A program made the translations under genes and the position numbers. From Schizochytrium sp. TIO01 (taxonomy: Eukaryota; Sar; Bigyra; Thraustochytrida; Thraustochytriidae), in the NCBI GenBank assembly GCA_004764695.1, contig SMSO01000008.1, positions 781,001 to 845,000 of the forward strand: a DNA stretch of 64,000 bases, written 5' to 3'. Under the pieces are notes generated by a model. The model did not search any database, was not told where the DNA came from, and saw nothing but the letters and a program-made list of their open reading frames with translations. Of the stretch, positions 1 through 9,900 are shown one piece after another; the first letter of the stretch is position 1, and each line of letters opens with the position of its first letter.

Positions 1-1028
1 GAGTCCATGCTCAACCAGTTGGGTCTTTAAATCTGCTTGAGAATGTTCGTGTAGCTCGTCAGTGGATTTTCTTGTGATGATGATGACGATGAAGCAAGTG
101 CTTTGCAAATTTGATGAATATTGGAACATGTAGTCTAATTAAGGACTTCTCTCATCTTAGGTAGCATCTCATCATCATAGACCTTTTTAAAAACTGCCGG
201 AACGGGAGCTTCCTTATGCAAATAAAAATCATACGTGACCACTACCACCCAGTTCCTGTAGTAGTCAACCAACCATCAGAGATACAACTTTCTATAACTT
301 CCCTTGAGCTGCCATTGCTGACCGTTTATACAACCTCGTTATGCTTTCCAATAAATTCGGAGTTTATAGTAACACAAAACAAAGAACATGCGCTCATGGC
401 AAGTCTAGCTTTTGCCAATCAGCTGGCAGCTTTGTTCAAGTAATAGTAGCTCGCTCAGGGTTTTATAATAATTAGTGAATTATGCCTAACTTTGTGTTTG
501 TTTCCATTCTCAAATCTTTTTAAACCACTTGCTCAGATCTATTGTTAAGCCCCGCTCACATCAGTTCTTAATTTTAGTATCTCAAAAGCCGGCAGCCCAA
601 CATCCAACCAACCCCACTTCTTTGTTTCAGTACCTCAAAAGCAAGATGCGATTCAGAAAAAATGTTTGCAAGATCAAAATTCGAAAATGATTCACTAATT
701 CCAAAAGATGGGAAACCATTGAACTGAAAAGAAGTCTGCTGCTGTGTTGTTATGGTCTTCGTTCCTTTCTAGTGTCGTGACGCAACAACTTCATCATATA
801 GGCAGCTCCCTAATGGTGCTAGTGTGTAATCGCATAATTATAGCAGGGAACATCTTGTAAAAGTTAATGACATATGCTTTCACTTAATCGCCGTCACTGT
901 TGTTGTTTTACTTGTTGTAATCATCTAGTTTTGCAAGTAAATACAAGAGGGAAGGCGCCCATCATATTTGGACTACATTCTCGTTCTTTCTATCAGCAGG
1001 TGCAATAGCCACCCATCCATAACATTCG
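1..1028. other. Intergenic, no clear gene
   Basis: I see no recognisable gene here. A 75-codon ATG frame at 216-443 (+) has no family resemblance and no supporting context. The stretch ends at the 3' end of the minus-strand protoporphyrinogen oxidase gene. Confidence 0.5.
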
Positions 1029-2477
1029 TTACTTAGCAGCATAAAGCTCGCGAACGGCCCTGCGCGCATGGGCTATGCTATCAGCAATACCAACACCATC
1101 AAAGTTGTTGCCAATAGTTCGAAGAAAGGGAAGCTCCTTTCCAAGCTCCTCACGAGCCTCTGCCACCTTTGTTTTGTGATTTAATGTGAACTGAGGAATG
1201 CAATTTCTGTGCAACACAGCCTTCGCAATAGTCGGAGTCTGTGAAATTCCAAGATGCTCCTGCACTTTAGCCAAAGCAAGTTCAATCATCTCCTCCTCAG
1301 AATATCTTGCGACCTCGGGAAACTGCATTCCACCCATCATCACCGTCAACCCACTTGATGTTGGTGTGAATTGCGAGGGGAAGACCTCAGAGTCATAAAT
1401 CATTCCAATGACGCACTGTACTTGTGATGTGGGGACTAGATGTCCAAACCCACTCACTGGAAGTTTCTCCATACCCTCCCACGCAAGATTAACAACACCT
1501 ACTGAAGCATACGGAGTTTCCTCTGCAAGTTTTCGCAGACGACTGCCTGTTCCACTAGGCAGAATGCGTGCAAGGCTGCGCATTGGCAGAGCTGAGATAA
1601 CTTTGTCTCCAGCCCCATCCATTCCCAGGACCTCTCCCGAATCCAGCCCAATCGCTCCATTACGGGAAATCGACACGACCTTTGTATCAGAGCGAATCTC
1701 GCAAGGTACATCCTTCTGATCTCTAATTTTCTGCACAAGTACTTCCGATAGACGTCCAAGTCCTCCCGGAAATGAAACCCCTGTAGCTTTGACCAATTCT
1801 CGACCTTGAGGTGTTTGGACCTCCTCCACATCAAACTTGGGAGGTTGAGCCTTGAATACCCCAAGCCCTCTGCCCACCATTGCGCGCACTACAGATCCAT
1901 GTTGCGCCTCAAGTTCTGCAAGCACTGGGAGGCATGCCTGAACAGATAACCTGCGAATGTCACCTGCAAAGATGCCTTGCAGAAGCGGATCCGCAAAGGT
2001 TTCTGCAACATAAGGCCCGAATCTCCTGCTGAAGAAATCATAAACACTCTCGTCGTGCCCATCGCCTTTTGCTACAAAGAGTGCTTCGCGGACTCCGGCC
2101 CAGGGCAGTATTCTGGTCATGGGGTCCTTAAGCATTGCCACGATGCTGGTGGGCATGACTCTGAGCTTGTTATTGTACCAAATATAGCGATTTTTTGCAG
2201 AGCTACTCGTGGAAACAGCCTCGTGCTCAAGACCAAGCTCCTCGACGAGTCGAATCGCAGAAGCGCCGCTGGGACCTACAGGACGGAAACTGTGCGGACC
2301 TCGCTCGAGAGTAATGTTGGACTGAGCATCGTGCTCAGACCAGAACCATCCGCCGGGACGAGGGCCGCTATCAACGAGGCGAAGGGAGCTGAGGGCGGGA
2401 CGCTGAAGGCGGCTTGCGGTGAAACATGCAGACAGGCCGCTCACGCCACCACCTAGAACCGTCAGACGTGGCGCCAT
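1029..2477 (-). CDS. PPOX: Protoporphyrinogen oxidase (PPOX, HemY/HEM14 type)
   Basis: This enzyme oxidises protoporphyrinogen IX to protoporphyrin IX, the penultimate step of heme (and chlorophyll) synthesis, using FAD. The protein is 482 aa when started at the first ATG; the open frame extends 12 codons further to a TTG, which I do not use. Right at the N-terminus is a Rossmann FAD motif (VLGGGVSGLSA), followed by an LERGPHSFRP segment typical of the oxygen-dependent PPOX family. Near the C-terminus a second FAD-contact region reads IGNNFDGVGIADSIAHARRA. The length matches the usual 450-550 aa. No targeting peptide is visible before the FAD motif, so mitochondrial or plastid import would need an upstream exon or an internal signal. 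The gene is uninterrupted. Family assignment is firm; location in the cell is not. Confidence 0.92.
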   Translation of the reverse strand: MAPRLTVLGGGVSGLSACFTASRLQRPALSSLRLVDSGPRPGGWFWSEHDAQSNITLERGPHSFRPVGPSGASAIRLVEELGLEHEAVSTSSSAKNRYIWYNNKLRVMPTSIVAMLKDPMTRILPWAGVREALFVAKGDGHDESVYDFFSRRFGPYVAETFADPLLQGIFAGDIRRLSVQACLPVLAELEAQHGSVVRAMVGRGLGVFKAQPPKFDVEEVQTPQGRELVKATGVSFPGGLGRLSEVLVQKIRDQKDVPCEIRSDTKVVSISRNGAIGLDSGEVLGMDGAGDKVISALPMRSLARILPSGTGSRLRKLAEETPYASVGVVNLAWEGMEKLPVSGFGHLVPTSQVQCVIGMIYDSEVFPSQFTPTSSGLTVMMGGMQFPEVARYSEEEMIELALAKVQEHLGISQTPTIAKAVLHRNCIPQFTLNHKTKVAEAREELGKELPFLRTIGNNFDGVGIADSIAHARRAVRELYAAK

Positions 2478-3596
2478 GGCAGGGGCATCCAATACCTGAC
2501 GAGCGAAGGGCAAATGCCGAAGACAACTATCTAAGAGGAGCGAGAGAGAGCGAAGGAGACAGCACGAAGGAGGGTTGATGAGAACGGGTTACGAGAGGAT
2601 CAAGACCAACGAAAAGAAACACGATGCCGAGATGGCTACAGCGTGTGCCGAAAGTTAGTCAAGTTTGTAAGGATGGTTTACTGTTTTTACTGCTGCTGTG
2701 AAGATACACATGCTATAAAAAGAAAAACATATCAGTCGTAGGGACAGTCAAGCTTGACCTGAAGTAGGTTAATTGCAGAGAGAATAGTCAATAGTGTTGG
2801 CGGTACAGCACATCCAAACAAGGGTTTTGTAAAGAACTGTCATAGATACGGCATTGTAATGAAATGTAAAGGAGGTGAAAGGAAGTCGAGGGAAGAGGCG
2901 CGGATTCAGACGATTAATGGGAGAAATTGGAGACTACAGAGAAGGTGGGAAAATGCACGCGGAGAAAAAATAAAGACCGCACGAGGCTGATGGCCTAATC
3001 TATACATTGAATTGCTCTCTGTTTGGAGTCAACCACCTGCCCATGATGTGTCTCTAGTTAGCCTTCACAAATTATATGCAAATAGGCATGCATCACTCTG
3101 AACACAACGACAAATACCAACTCTTGTGAACACCTAAAACTCTGACTGACCTATTTTACTATCCACATTCTTATCATGATGTCAAATTCAATGAAGATCA
3201 TGCATTCTTGAAGGCTCGTGACATAGGCGTGACAAATACGCGCAACGGGTTTTTGCTACTTCAAGGGCTTCGAGAATTGTTAACTGATCTGTAACAATCC
3301 TACTTTTTCAATATGAGCTGCCTGAAACTGCTCGATTTTGAAGTATCACTGATCTTAGACTTCAACAAGTTATGTATCTAAAGAGGGATACACCTCAAGT
3401 TGACAGAGAAAGGGAGGAGATCGTGAAGGAATAGCACAAAAACCTTGGAGAGGGCGCGGAGAGTGAAAAGAAATTCATCAGAGTACTTGCTGCTTTTGCG
3501 AAGTCTCGCAAGCCCAATAAAAGCCTGTGTGCCACTGCAGAGGAAGTACTACTGAAGAATGGAGACTTCCTGTGGGCTGCCAGTCCATAGACAACG
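2478..3596. other. Intergenic, divergent spacer
   Basis: This is the upstream region of the PPOX gene (-) and of the small plus-strand ORF that follows. No RNA gene, repeat array or conserved coding segment is evident. Confidence 0.5.
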
Positions 3597-4025
3597 ATGG
3601 AGATCTCCAGGGGGATTTGGTGCTACAAGACCCAGCTTACATCGGAAACGGATTTCTTAGAGGCCAAACTGCTGTCGATAACCACAACAAATCTCCTCTA
3701 TACGCCCTCCTCCTTGGTATTACCTCCGTTACTAGAGGTGGGCGGCTTTCATTTAACAACTGAGAATCCAGAAACGCTGCGACATCTCGCTATTTTCATA
3801 GCAAGTGTGGTGATGAGCAGCTTCATTTTGCTCAGAATTAAAGAGTCTGACAACTTGCCCCTAGAGCTCGTGCCTGTCTTCCTGAGGTCTATGGTGGGCT
3901 TGTCGCCACGATGCGTGTACGGGTTGACTATTTCAATTGGTGATGCTGTTATCGACGAGGATTTCGTCAATGCTTTATGTGAGGTTCAGGCCATGCAACT
4001 GAGGATTAAGGGTCCCCAGGACTAA
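3597..4025 (+). CDS. Hypothetical protein, 142 aa
   Basis: An ATG-initiated frame of 142 aa. I do not recognise a family. The composition is protein-like rather than low-complexity, with two hydrophobic strand-like segments and an acidic C-terminal half containing SIGDAVIDEDFVNAL. It lies alone between PPOX (-) and the coiled-coil gene (+), with ordinary spacers on both sides. An unseen upstream exon is possible because an overlapping frame (3527-3763) is also open. It could be a small assembly chaperone or adaptor, but nothing in the sequence proves it. Confidence 0.4.
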   Translation: MEISRGIWCYKTQLTSETDFLEAKLLSITTTNLLYTPSSLVLPPLLEVGGFHLTTENPETLRHLAIFIASVVMSSFILLRIKESDNLPLELVPVFLRSMVGLSPRCVYGLTISIGDAVIDEDFVNALCEVQAMQLRIKGPQD

Positions 4026-4632
4026 GTCACTCATGCAACATCTTGAAGGAAAGTATTACCTTGGGAAAATAATCTACTTGGGCCATGGTCCACTACCTGA
4101 CACACTCACCGAAAGTCCTACAGCCAAGCCCACGAAGCCGGGCACGGGTTGCTTGATGTTCAACCGCAAGAAGCGAAAATGCAAGCATAACCGCTTCTGC
4201 AGTAATGTGCACTTTACAGACGACAAGACCATCTTATGAAATCGTTGCATCATGAACAATTCGCAAACTTTTTAATGACACATCAAGAACCATTCGCAGC
4301 ATCAGAAAGAGCACATCGTTCACATCTTGTATGAATCGTGACGGTAGTAAGTTCAATCTCAATTGAACATCAACTGTTGTCTTCAAGTTTATTTAGGATT
4401 TTTACTACATCAACATTTCACTGAAGGCTTTTAACTTTCGACAATTTACCTATATGAGAACAGTGCAATCCCTAATAGATATATAGTCAAGGGTTATTTC
4501 ACGCCATGCCATGCCAGGTAAGTGATTGCTCATCGGCTTGGACTAGTCAAAGCTATGATGGCAATAAAATGAACATGATGAACATTATATATTTTAATTT
4601 AAATTAAAAAAAAAGAAACCTTCAAGATAACG
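4026..4632. other. Intergenic, AT-rich
   Basis: No gene is recognised. The segment just before the next start codon (about 4587-4618) is a short A/T run that may be promoter or 5' UTR of the coiled-coil gene. Confidence 0.45.
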
Positions 4633-6423
4633 ATGCAAAGCTTATTCATCAAGAGGCAGCGCGATAAGGTCGTAGCTCGAGGCGCTATGAAGCGCAGAAA
4701 GCAGGGGCCTCCACCTCTTGCATTCTCATCCCGTAACGTGGCCCCAAGGCGCGTCGAAGGGAACCCCGCTTCGACGTCTGGCAGCAATTACAACCACAAC
4801 CACAACTTGAACGTCAACGGAGCGAATGTCAATAACAATGCCACCAACAATAGCAACTTTAACTATTCAACAACTGCAAAGCGTGGGCAAGGAGCTGTAT
4901 CAAGTGGCAGTCATCCTCAGCTTTCGCTGCAACATATTCCAATATCGACGCAGAGCTCTGGGAGTAATGGTCCAAGTTCGTGGAATTTAAGGAATTCGTC
5001 AAACCCAGTTCAGGGAGTATTTGGAGGCGACGAGACTGTGGATGAGTTGCAAATGCTACGTGAAAAGTTAAGGGAACTAGAAGAGAAGAATTCGACCCTA
5101 GAGGAGGACAACTTTGGTCTAAAGTCTGAATTACTGTGCAGAGACACAGAGGAGAAGCATGGTAAATCAAAAATTATTGAGAATCTAAAATCAGAGCTTT
5201 CCTTTACACAGCGTCAGCTGGACCAAACGACCCAAGCATTGAAAAATGAGAGCAAAAGGGTCAAGGAACTTGGTGAAGATTTACAGCAACAACAAAGAAT
5301 GCAGCAACAACAAAGAGCCCGATTACAACGCATTCAAGACCTTCAGAGGCAAAACTCAGCACCCAATTCTGGATCAGAATTGCAGCGAACCGCAAACAAG
5401 CGTCGCATGGTTGGCGGAGATGATAACCGGGCGCCCAAACCTCTCCAATTGTACACAAGATCCCACAGTACTGAATCCGTAGAAAGTAAAGGGATATCAC
5501 CCGGCACAGATTCTCAACAACACGGAGACACGCTTAAGACGTCCTTGTCGAACCTTTCATCTACCTCAATTGGTTCTTCCTCATCCTCAACAACAGCCCC
5601 ATCATTAGTATCCTCAACAATAAACCCCAAGCAAGGTAAATCTGTTTCTGCCTTGTCGAGCATCTTTACTGCAGAGGACCAAGCTCGCTTGCTGAAGAGT
5701 ATTGACATATCCAATGCCGTAGCTCTCAGTGAGGGCCAAATTGAGCGTGTTCTGGTGGATGAACTCGGGAGATGCTTACAAACAAACTGCGCAGGCCCCT
5801 TGGAGGACGCCTTGGAGGCGCTCCTTCGAGGTCTAGGGAAATGTATAAAGAAGCGAAAGCCTACGTTAACGGACCAACTTGCTACGTCACTTTTGATTCC
5901 TGCATTCTTGAGCTACTTCAGAGACGAGAAACGGCGAAGCAAGAAAGAAAGAAACATCTGCGCCGAAATTGCTGGTTTTCTCACGCCCCTTGCGCGACAA
6001 ACACGAACATCAAGCCAGGGTGGCGTAGATCTCGTCCAAACATTCGCTGTATTCATTAAAAAACAAACACAGGAACTTGAACTATGGCTTTCAGAGTTGC
6101 CCGAAAAGTGGGCGCAGATTCTAGAGCTCTTTTCTGTCATATCCGCCATTGAAGCGCCAGTAGTGAAAACAACTGTTTTACCTGATATATATACGTTGCT
6201 CGAGTCTCATGCCAGGATTTCCCAAAAGCATCAGGGGATTATGCTGCCTGTGATTCAGTTCTGTACCACGCTTATTGCTGCTCGGCCCAATTATCTTAAT
6301 TATGTCGATGACGCAGCAACTTCAAAGCAGGGAGCCATTCTCCATCTCCTTCGATCCCTTGGCGATGATGGCTATGAATCTGCTACGTGGCTTCGAAATG
6401 CGATCCTTCGTCTCAAAGAATAA
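4633..6423 (+). CDS. Coiled-coil protein with helical C-terminal domain (possibly ATRIP-like)
   Basis: This 596-aa protein starts at an ATG. The basic N-terminus is followed by an Asn/Ser-rich low-complexity tract (about residues 55-85), then a long coiled coil (about residues 135-235) beginning DELQMLREKLRELEEKN and running into a Gln-rich segment. A Ser/Thr-rich linker follows, and the last 250 residues look like an all-helical, HEAT-like domain. An acidic segment, a coiled coil with a KSELSFTQRQL-type turn and a helical C-terminus are the layout of the ATR-interacting protein ATRIP/Ddc2, which would act in DNA-damage signalling. The resemblance is weak and rests on layout more than on motifs, so I leave the gene unnamed. 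It converges on the PA200-like gene. Confidence 0.8.
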   Translation: MQSLFIKRQRDKVVARGAMKRRKQGPPPLAFSSRNVAPRRVEGNPASTSGSNYNHNHNLNVNGANVNNNATNNSNFNYSTTAKRGQGAVSSGSHPQLSLQHIPISTQSSGSNGPSSWNLRNSSNPVQGVFGGDETVDELQMLREKLRELEEKNSTLEEDNFGLKSELLCRDTEEKHGKSKIIENLKSELSFTQRQLDQTTQALKNESKRVKELGEDLQQQQRMQQQQRARLQRIQDLQRQNSAPNSGSELQRTANKRRMVGGDDNRAPKPLQLYTRSHSTESVESKGISPGTDSQQHGDTLKTSLSNLSSTSIGSSSSSTTAPSLVSSTINPKQGKSVSALSSIFTAEDQARLLKSIDISNAVALSEGQIERVLVDELGRCLQTNCAGPLEDALEALLRGLGKCIKKRKPTLTDQLATSLLIPAFLSYFRDEKRRSKKERNICAEIAGFLTPLARQTRTSSQGGVDLVQTFAVFIKKQTQELELWLSELPEKWAQILELFSVISAIEAPVVKTTVLPDIYTLLESHARISQKHQGIMLPVIQFCTTLIAARPNYLNYVDDAATSKQGAILHLLRSLGDDGYESATWLRNAILRLKE

Positions 6424-6962
6424 CTTGCATAGTAATACTGGGCGATTACCTGGCTGTGTCAACACCACACAATATCTTAGCTATTAGCTACTAATGTACC
6501 AGGCTCTGATTATCTGTGACGTTGTACCTCATATGGATTGCAAAACCTAAATTGGTCTCTTTGTGTTTTCGTAAGTTGCAAAGGGCATTTGAATTGGGAA
6601 GCTCTCAAACTTTACCAACTCATCATAAACATACAGTCATTACAATTTTATAATTATATAGTCTATCTCATCTATCACAAATTGTAATTGCTCATATCAT
6701 TCACCTACTCATTATACAAAAACCTAAACAAAATACCATTGATCTCAGAATTAAAAGTGCAAAAAAAAGCGGTACCAATTCTAAACTTATAGAACCATAA
6801 AACCAAGTAATTAGACTCAATGATTGGAAGATATTTTGAACTAGTTAGGCGCAAAAATTTTAAGTGGTGGTGAAATCGTGTACACATCGATGTGTAAAGG
6901 CAGAATACCTCTCTTTATCGAAGCACGACTAGGCATGTTTCCTGCATATGTGTGTGCTCACT
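6424..6962. other. Convergent 3' intergenic spacer
   Basis: AT-rich spacer between the 3' ends of the coiled-coil gene (+) and the PA200-like gene (-). It should hold both 3' UTRs. No other feature is evident. Confidence 0.5.
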
Positions 6963-9900
6963 CTAAGAATGGGAAGTAGAAGCCGATGAGTCCTGCAAAT
7001 CTTCAAGCTCTTCAGTTGTGAAAGCCCGCTTTGTTTTTTCCCAAGTGTCAGCATGAGTGCGCTTAAAGTCAGCAACTGCCTTCTGAGCCTCATTGCCAAC
7101 GCCTGCAGGGTCGTTTACACGTCGGGCAAGCGCCACCACGGCCTGTGGGAATGGCACAGTGTACGGGAAGGCATTCACAACTGCAGAGAGACCAAGAACT
7201 CCAGTCATTCGCTTTTTTAGCTTTTCTTTGCCCTCGTCAGTCTTGTACTGGTCCCGTTTGACCTTGGTATTTGCGAGCTTGACGTAGCGATCCCGGGTCA
7301 CCTCGAGTGATGCTGATTCAGCCTTATATGCAGACAATACACGCATCAACATAGCACTGGCAATCGTCTGTACCTCCACCTGCGGATCCCGCAAAAGCTT
7401 TTCAATCTCCTTACGCGTGTGAATTGCGCCTACAGCATAGCCCAACGAAAACATGTTGAGTGTGAACAATGCTCCCAACAGCTGGACAACAGCAACGCGT
7501 GCGTGCCACAGCTCTACAGGAAGGTCGTTTTCGCTGATCGTCCGAATAAGCTCGACTGCTGATGCACTCTCGCAGATCGTAACGCTGGCCATACAGCCAG
7601 CAGCAGACTTTGCCTTCCCGCCCACATCAACGTTTGGATGGCCTTGAGCCTCCAGAATCACAGGGACACAGTACACGAGATACTTCTCTACAACAGGCCC
7701 TCCGCACATAACAATAGAAGCAGACAAATGCAGTGCGGTCTCGTATGTGCGAGTGGTGGCACTGGTCTCCTTTTCACGAGACACGCCCAAAACCGCCTTA
7801 TCAAGCTGAGAGAAAATCTTCTCAGACCATGAAGAGTACTCGAGATCACGCCGCATTGAAACATCAATTAGAGCAGCTAAAGTACGCCCAAGCTCGCGAC
7901 GGACGGTTTCGTACGGGTGAGAGGCGGTGGCAACGAGCTTCGGGGCCAGCTGTGCGCAGGTCTTCTCTAGCTCCTTCGATGGTTCAGACTCATACACCAA
8001 AGCACGAACAACACGTAGAAGATTAGTTGTCTTGATTGCATCGCCGTCAACAGTGGAATCAAGCATCTCCATGAGTTTCTCAACAAAGATCTGGAGATGC
8101 AAACCGTCAGCAGGAGCTAAGCGGAACGAGTCCAGCCAGACTTCGGCGGACTCTAGGCTAGCATCATCGAAAGCACGCAATACAGAGTCCAAGAGAGACT
8201 TATTACCAGCAGCACCACCATTCACAAGTCCTGCAAAAACCTCTGCAGAGGCACAGATACGAGACTGATGTTCAGCAGTCTCAGTTCCTTCGAATAACAA
8301 CGATTCTAGATGAGGAAGCAACGCATTTACACATGCCTCGGCACCAAGGGATTCGCAAAGACTTTTCATTATCAGCATATGGGAGGTGCTGAAGGTCTTG
8401 GCATGAGATGGCATGCAGGTACGGGGAGAGAACCTTGATCCAGGGAAACGAGCAAGGCGAAGAAGCTCACCCACGCCAGCAGACCAGTCAGACTTTTGCT
8501 TGATGCCTTTGGCATTGCCATCCACAGATACAGTAGCATTACTGTGGTCCTGAGAAAGAGTCTCCAAAATCATTGAGAATTCATCAGGGCCAAGAGACAG
8601 ATTTGTGACCATGCCGCTACGTTCACTATCCGGAAGAGCTTGCAACAGCTGTACAAGGACAGAGCTGGACGCAGATCGCAGTGGAAGAACATCACTTGTA
8701 GTCCTTGAAGTAATCCAGGACAGAACAGATTCATCCAAAGCTTCGTCAGCAGTTTGAGCAAGCACACATGCAACGACGCACGAGGCAATTTCGTTTCGCC
8801 AGGAAAGACTATTTCCTGCGTTACACGTGACGTCATGCAACAGTTTGGCGCGCAGCGATTCAGTCTTTTTATCGAGAGGAATATGAGTCCAAGCCTGGAG
8901 AACAAGCACCATAAGTCCACGCAAGCCATCCGCAGCAGGACGTTGTTTGTCTTCTGGAAGCTCGGTCACAGAAGCATCCAGAATCAATGCGCGCAGACAC
9001 TGATCCAGCAGGTACCAGTCCGAGCTAATCCAGCGAATCATTTTGTTCCAAGACAGAATATCACCAGCTCCCAAGATGCGACCGTGAAGCTTCTTTTCCA
9101 GAAGTGCATCAAGGAAGGTGGGGATCTGAGCCTTGCCGAACCACGGCGAACGAGTAATAAGGTCCTTGATGGCCTCTGCAGCAATCTGGCGTGTGTCTGT
9201 CCAATCATGTTCATTGGCGTCAACAAGTGCTCCAAAGCAATCCTTCAGAGCATCTTCCTCACCTTCATCCTTGTCAGCACGAGCATTTTCAAACGCACGT
9301 TGATGTTGCTGCAAGTAATATAGTGTTTGGACATCATCAAGTTGATGGAATCGAGGCACAATCCAGTCACGTCGGTCGAGAAGCTCATCATCACGCTTTG
9401 CTTGAATCTCAGCAACGTAAGCGCTCGAGTTCATCGTCTCCCGCATGTATGCAAACCACAGGTTACGACCATGCAACTTCTTCGCAGACTTGGAGCTCGA
9501 ACCAAAGGAGGTAAGAACAGTGCGAATGGACTTAATGATGCGACGATGGGAGACCGTGTCGGTCTCACGCTCTTTCAGCAGTTGAGAAAGCATTCCACTC
9601 ATCGTGCGCATCTGTTCGTGACGAGCGGAACGACCAGTGACAAAAGATGAAGAAGCACGTGTAACCTGGAAGAGCAACTCGAGTTCTTTTCGCACAACTA
9701 GGCTCGATGAGTTATCACTCATCGCCTTCTTAAATCCATCCATAGCTGCCGTGCGGTAGTACTCACTCAGACGCTTGGCCATCGAAATCTCATCTTTGGT
9801 AGGTTCGTGCCACTGAACGCTAGAACAGGTGTCCGTCCATGCCTGGGGTTGGCCCCAGGATACAGCTGCACGCAGCATATTCTTCTTGTCCTGGTCATTC

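Noticed and set aside
6963-6990. Alternative frame ending that would place Phe-Tyr-Phe near the PA200 C-terminus
   Set aside because: It requires a frame change and still does not end in a Hb-Tyr-X tripeptide.
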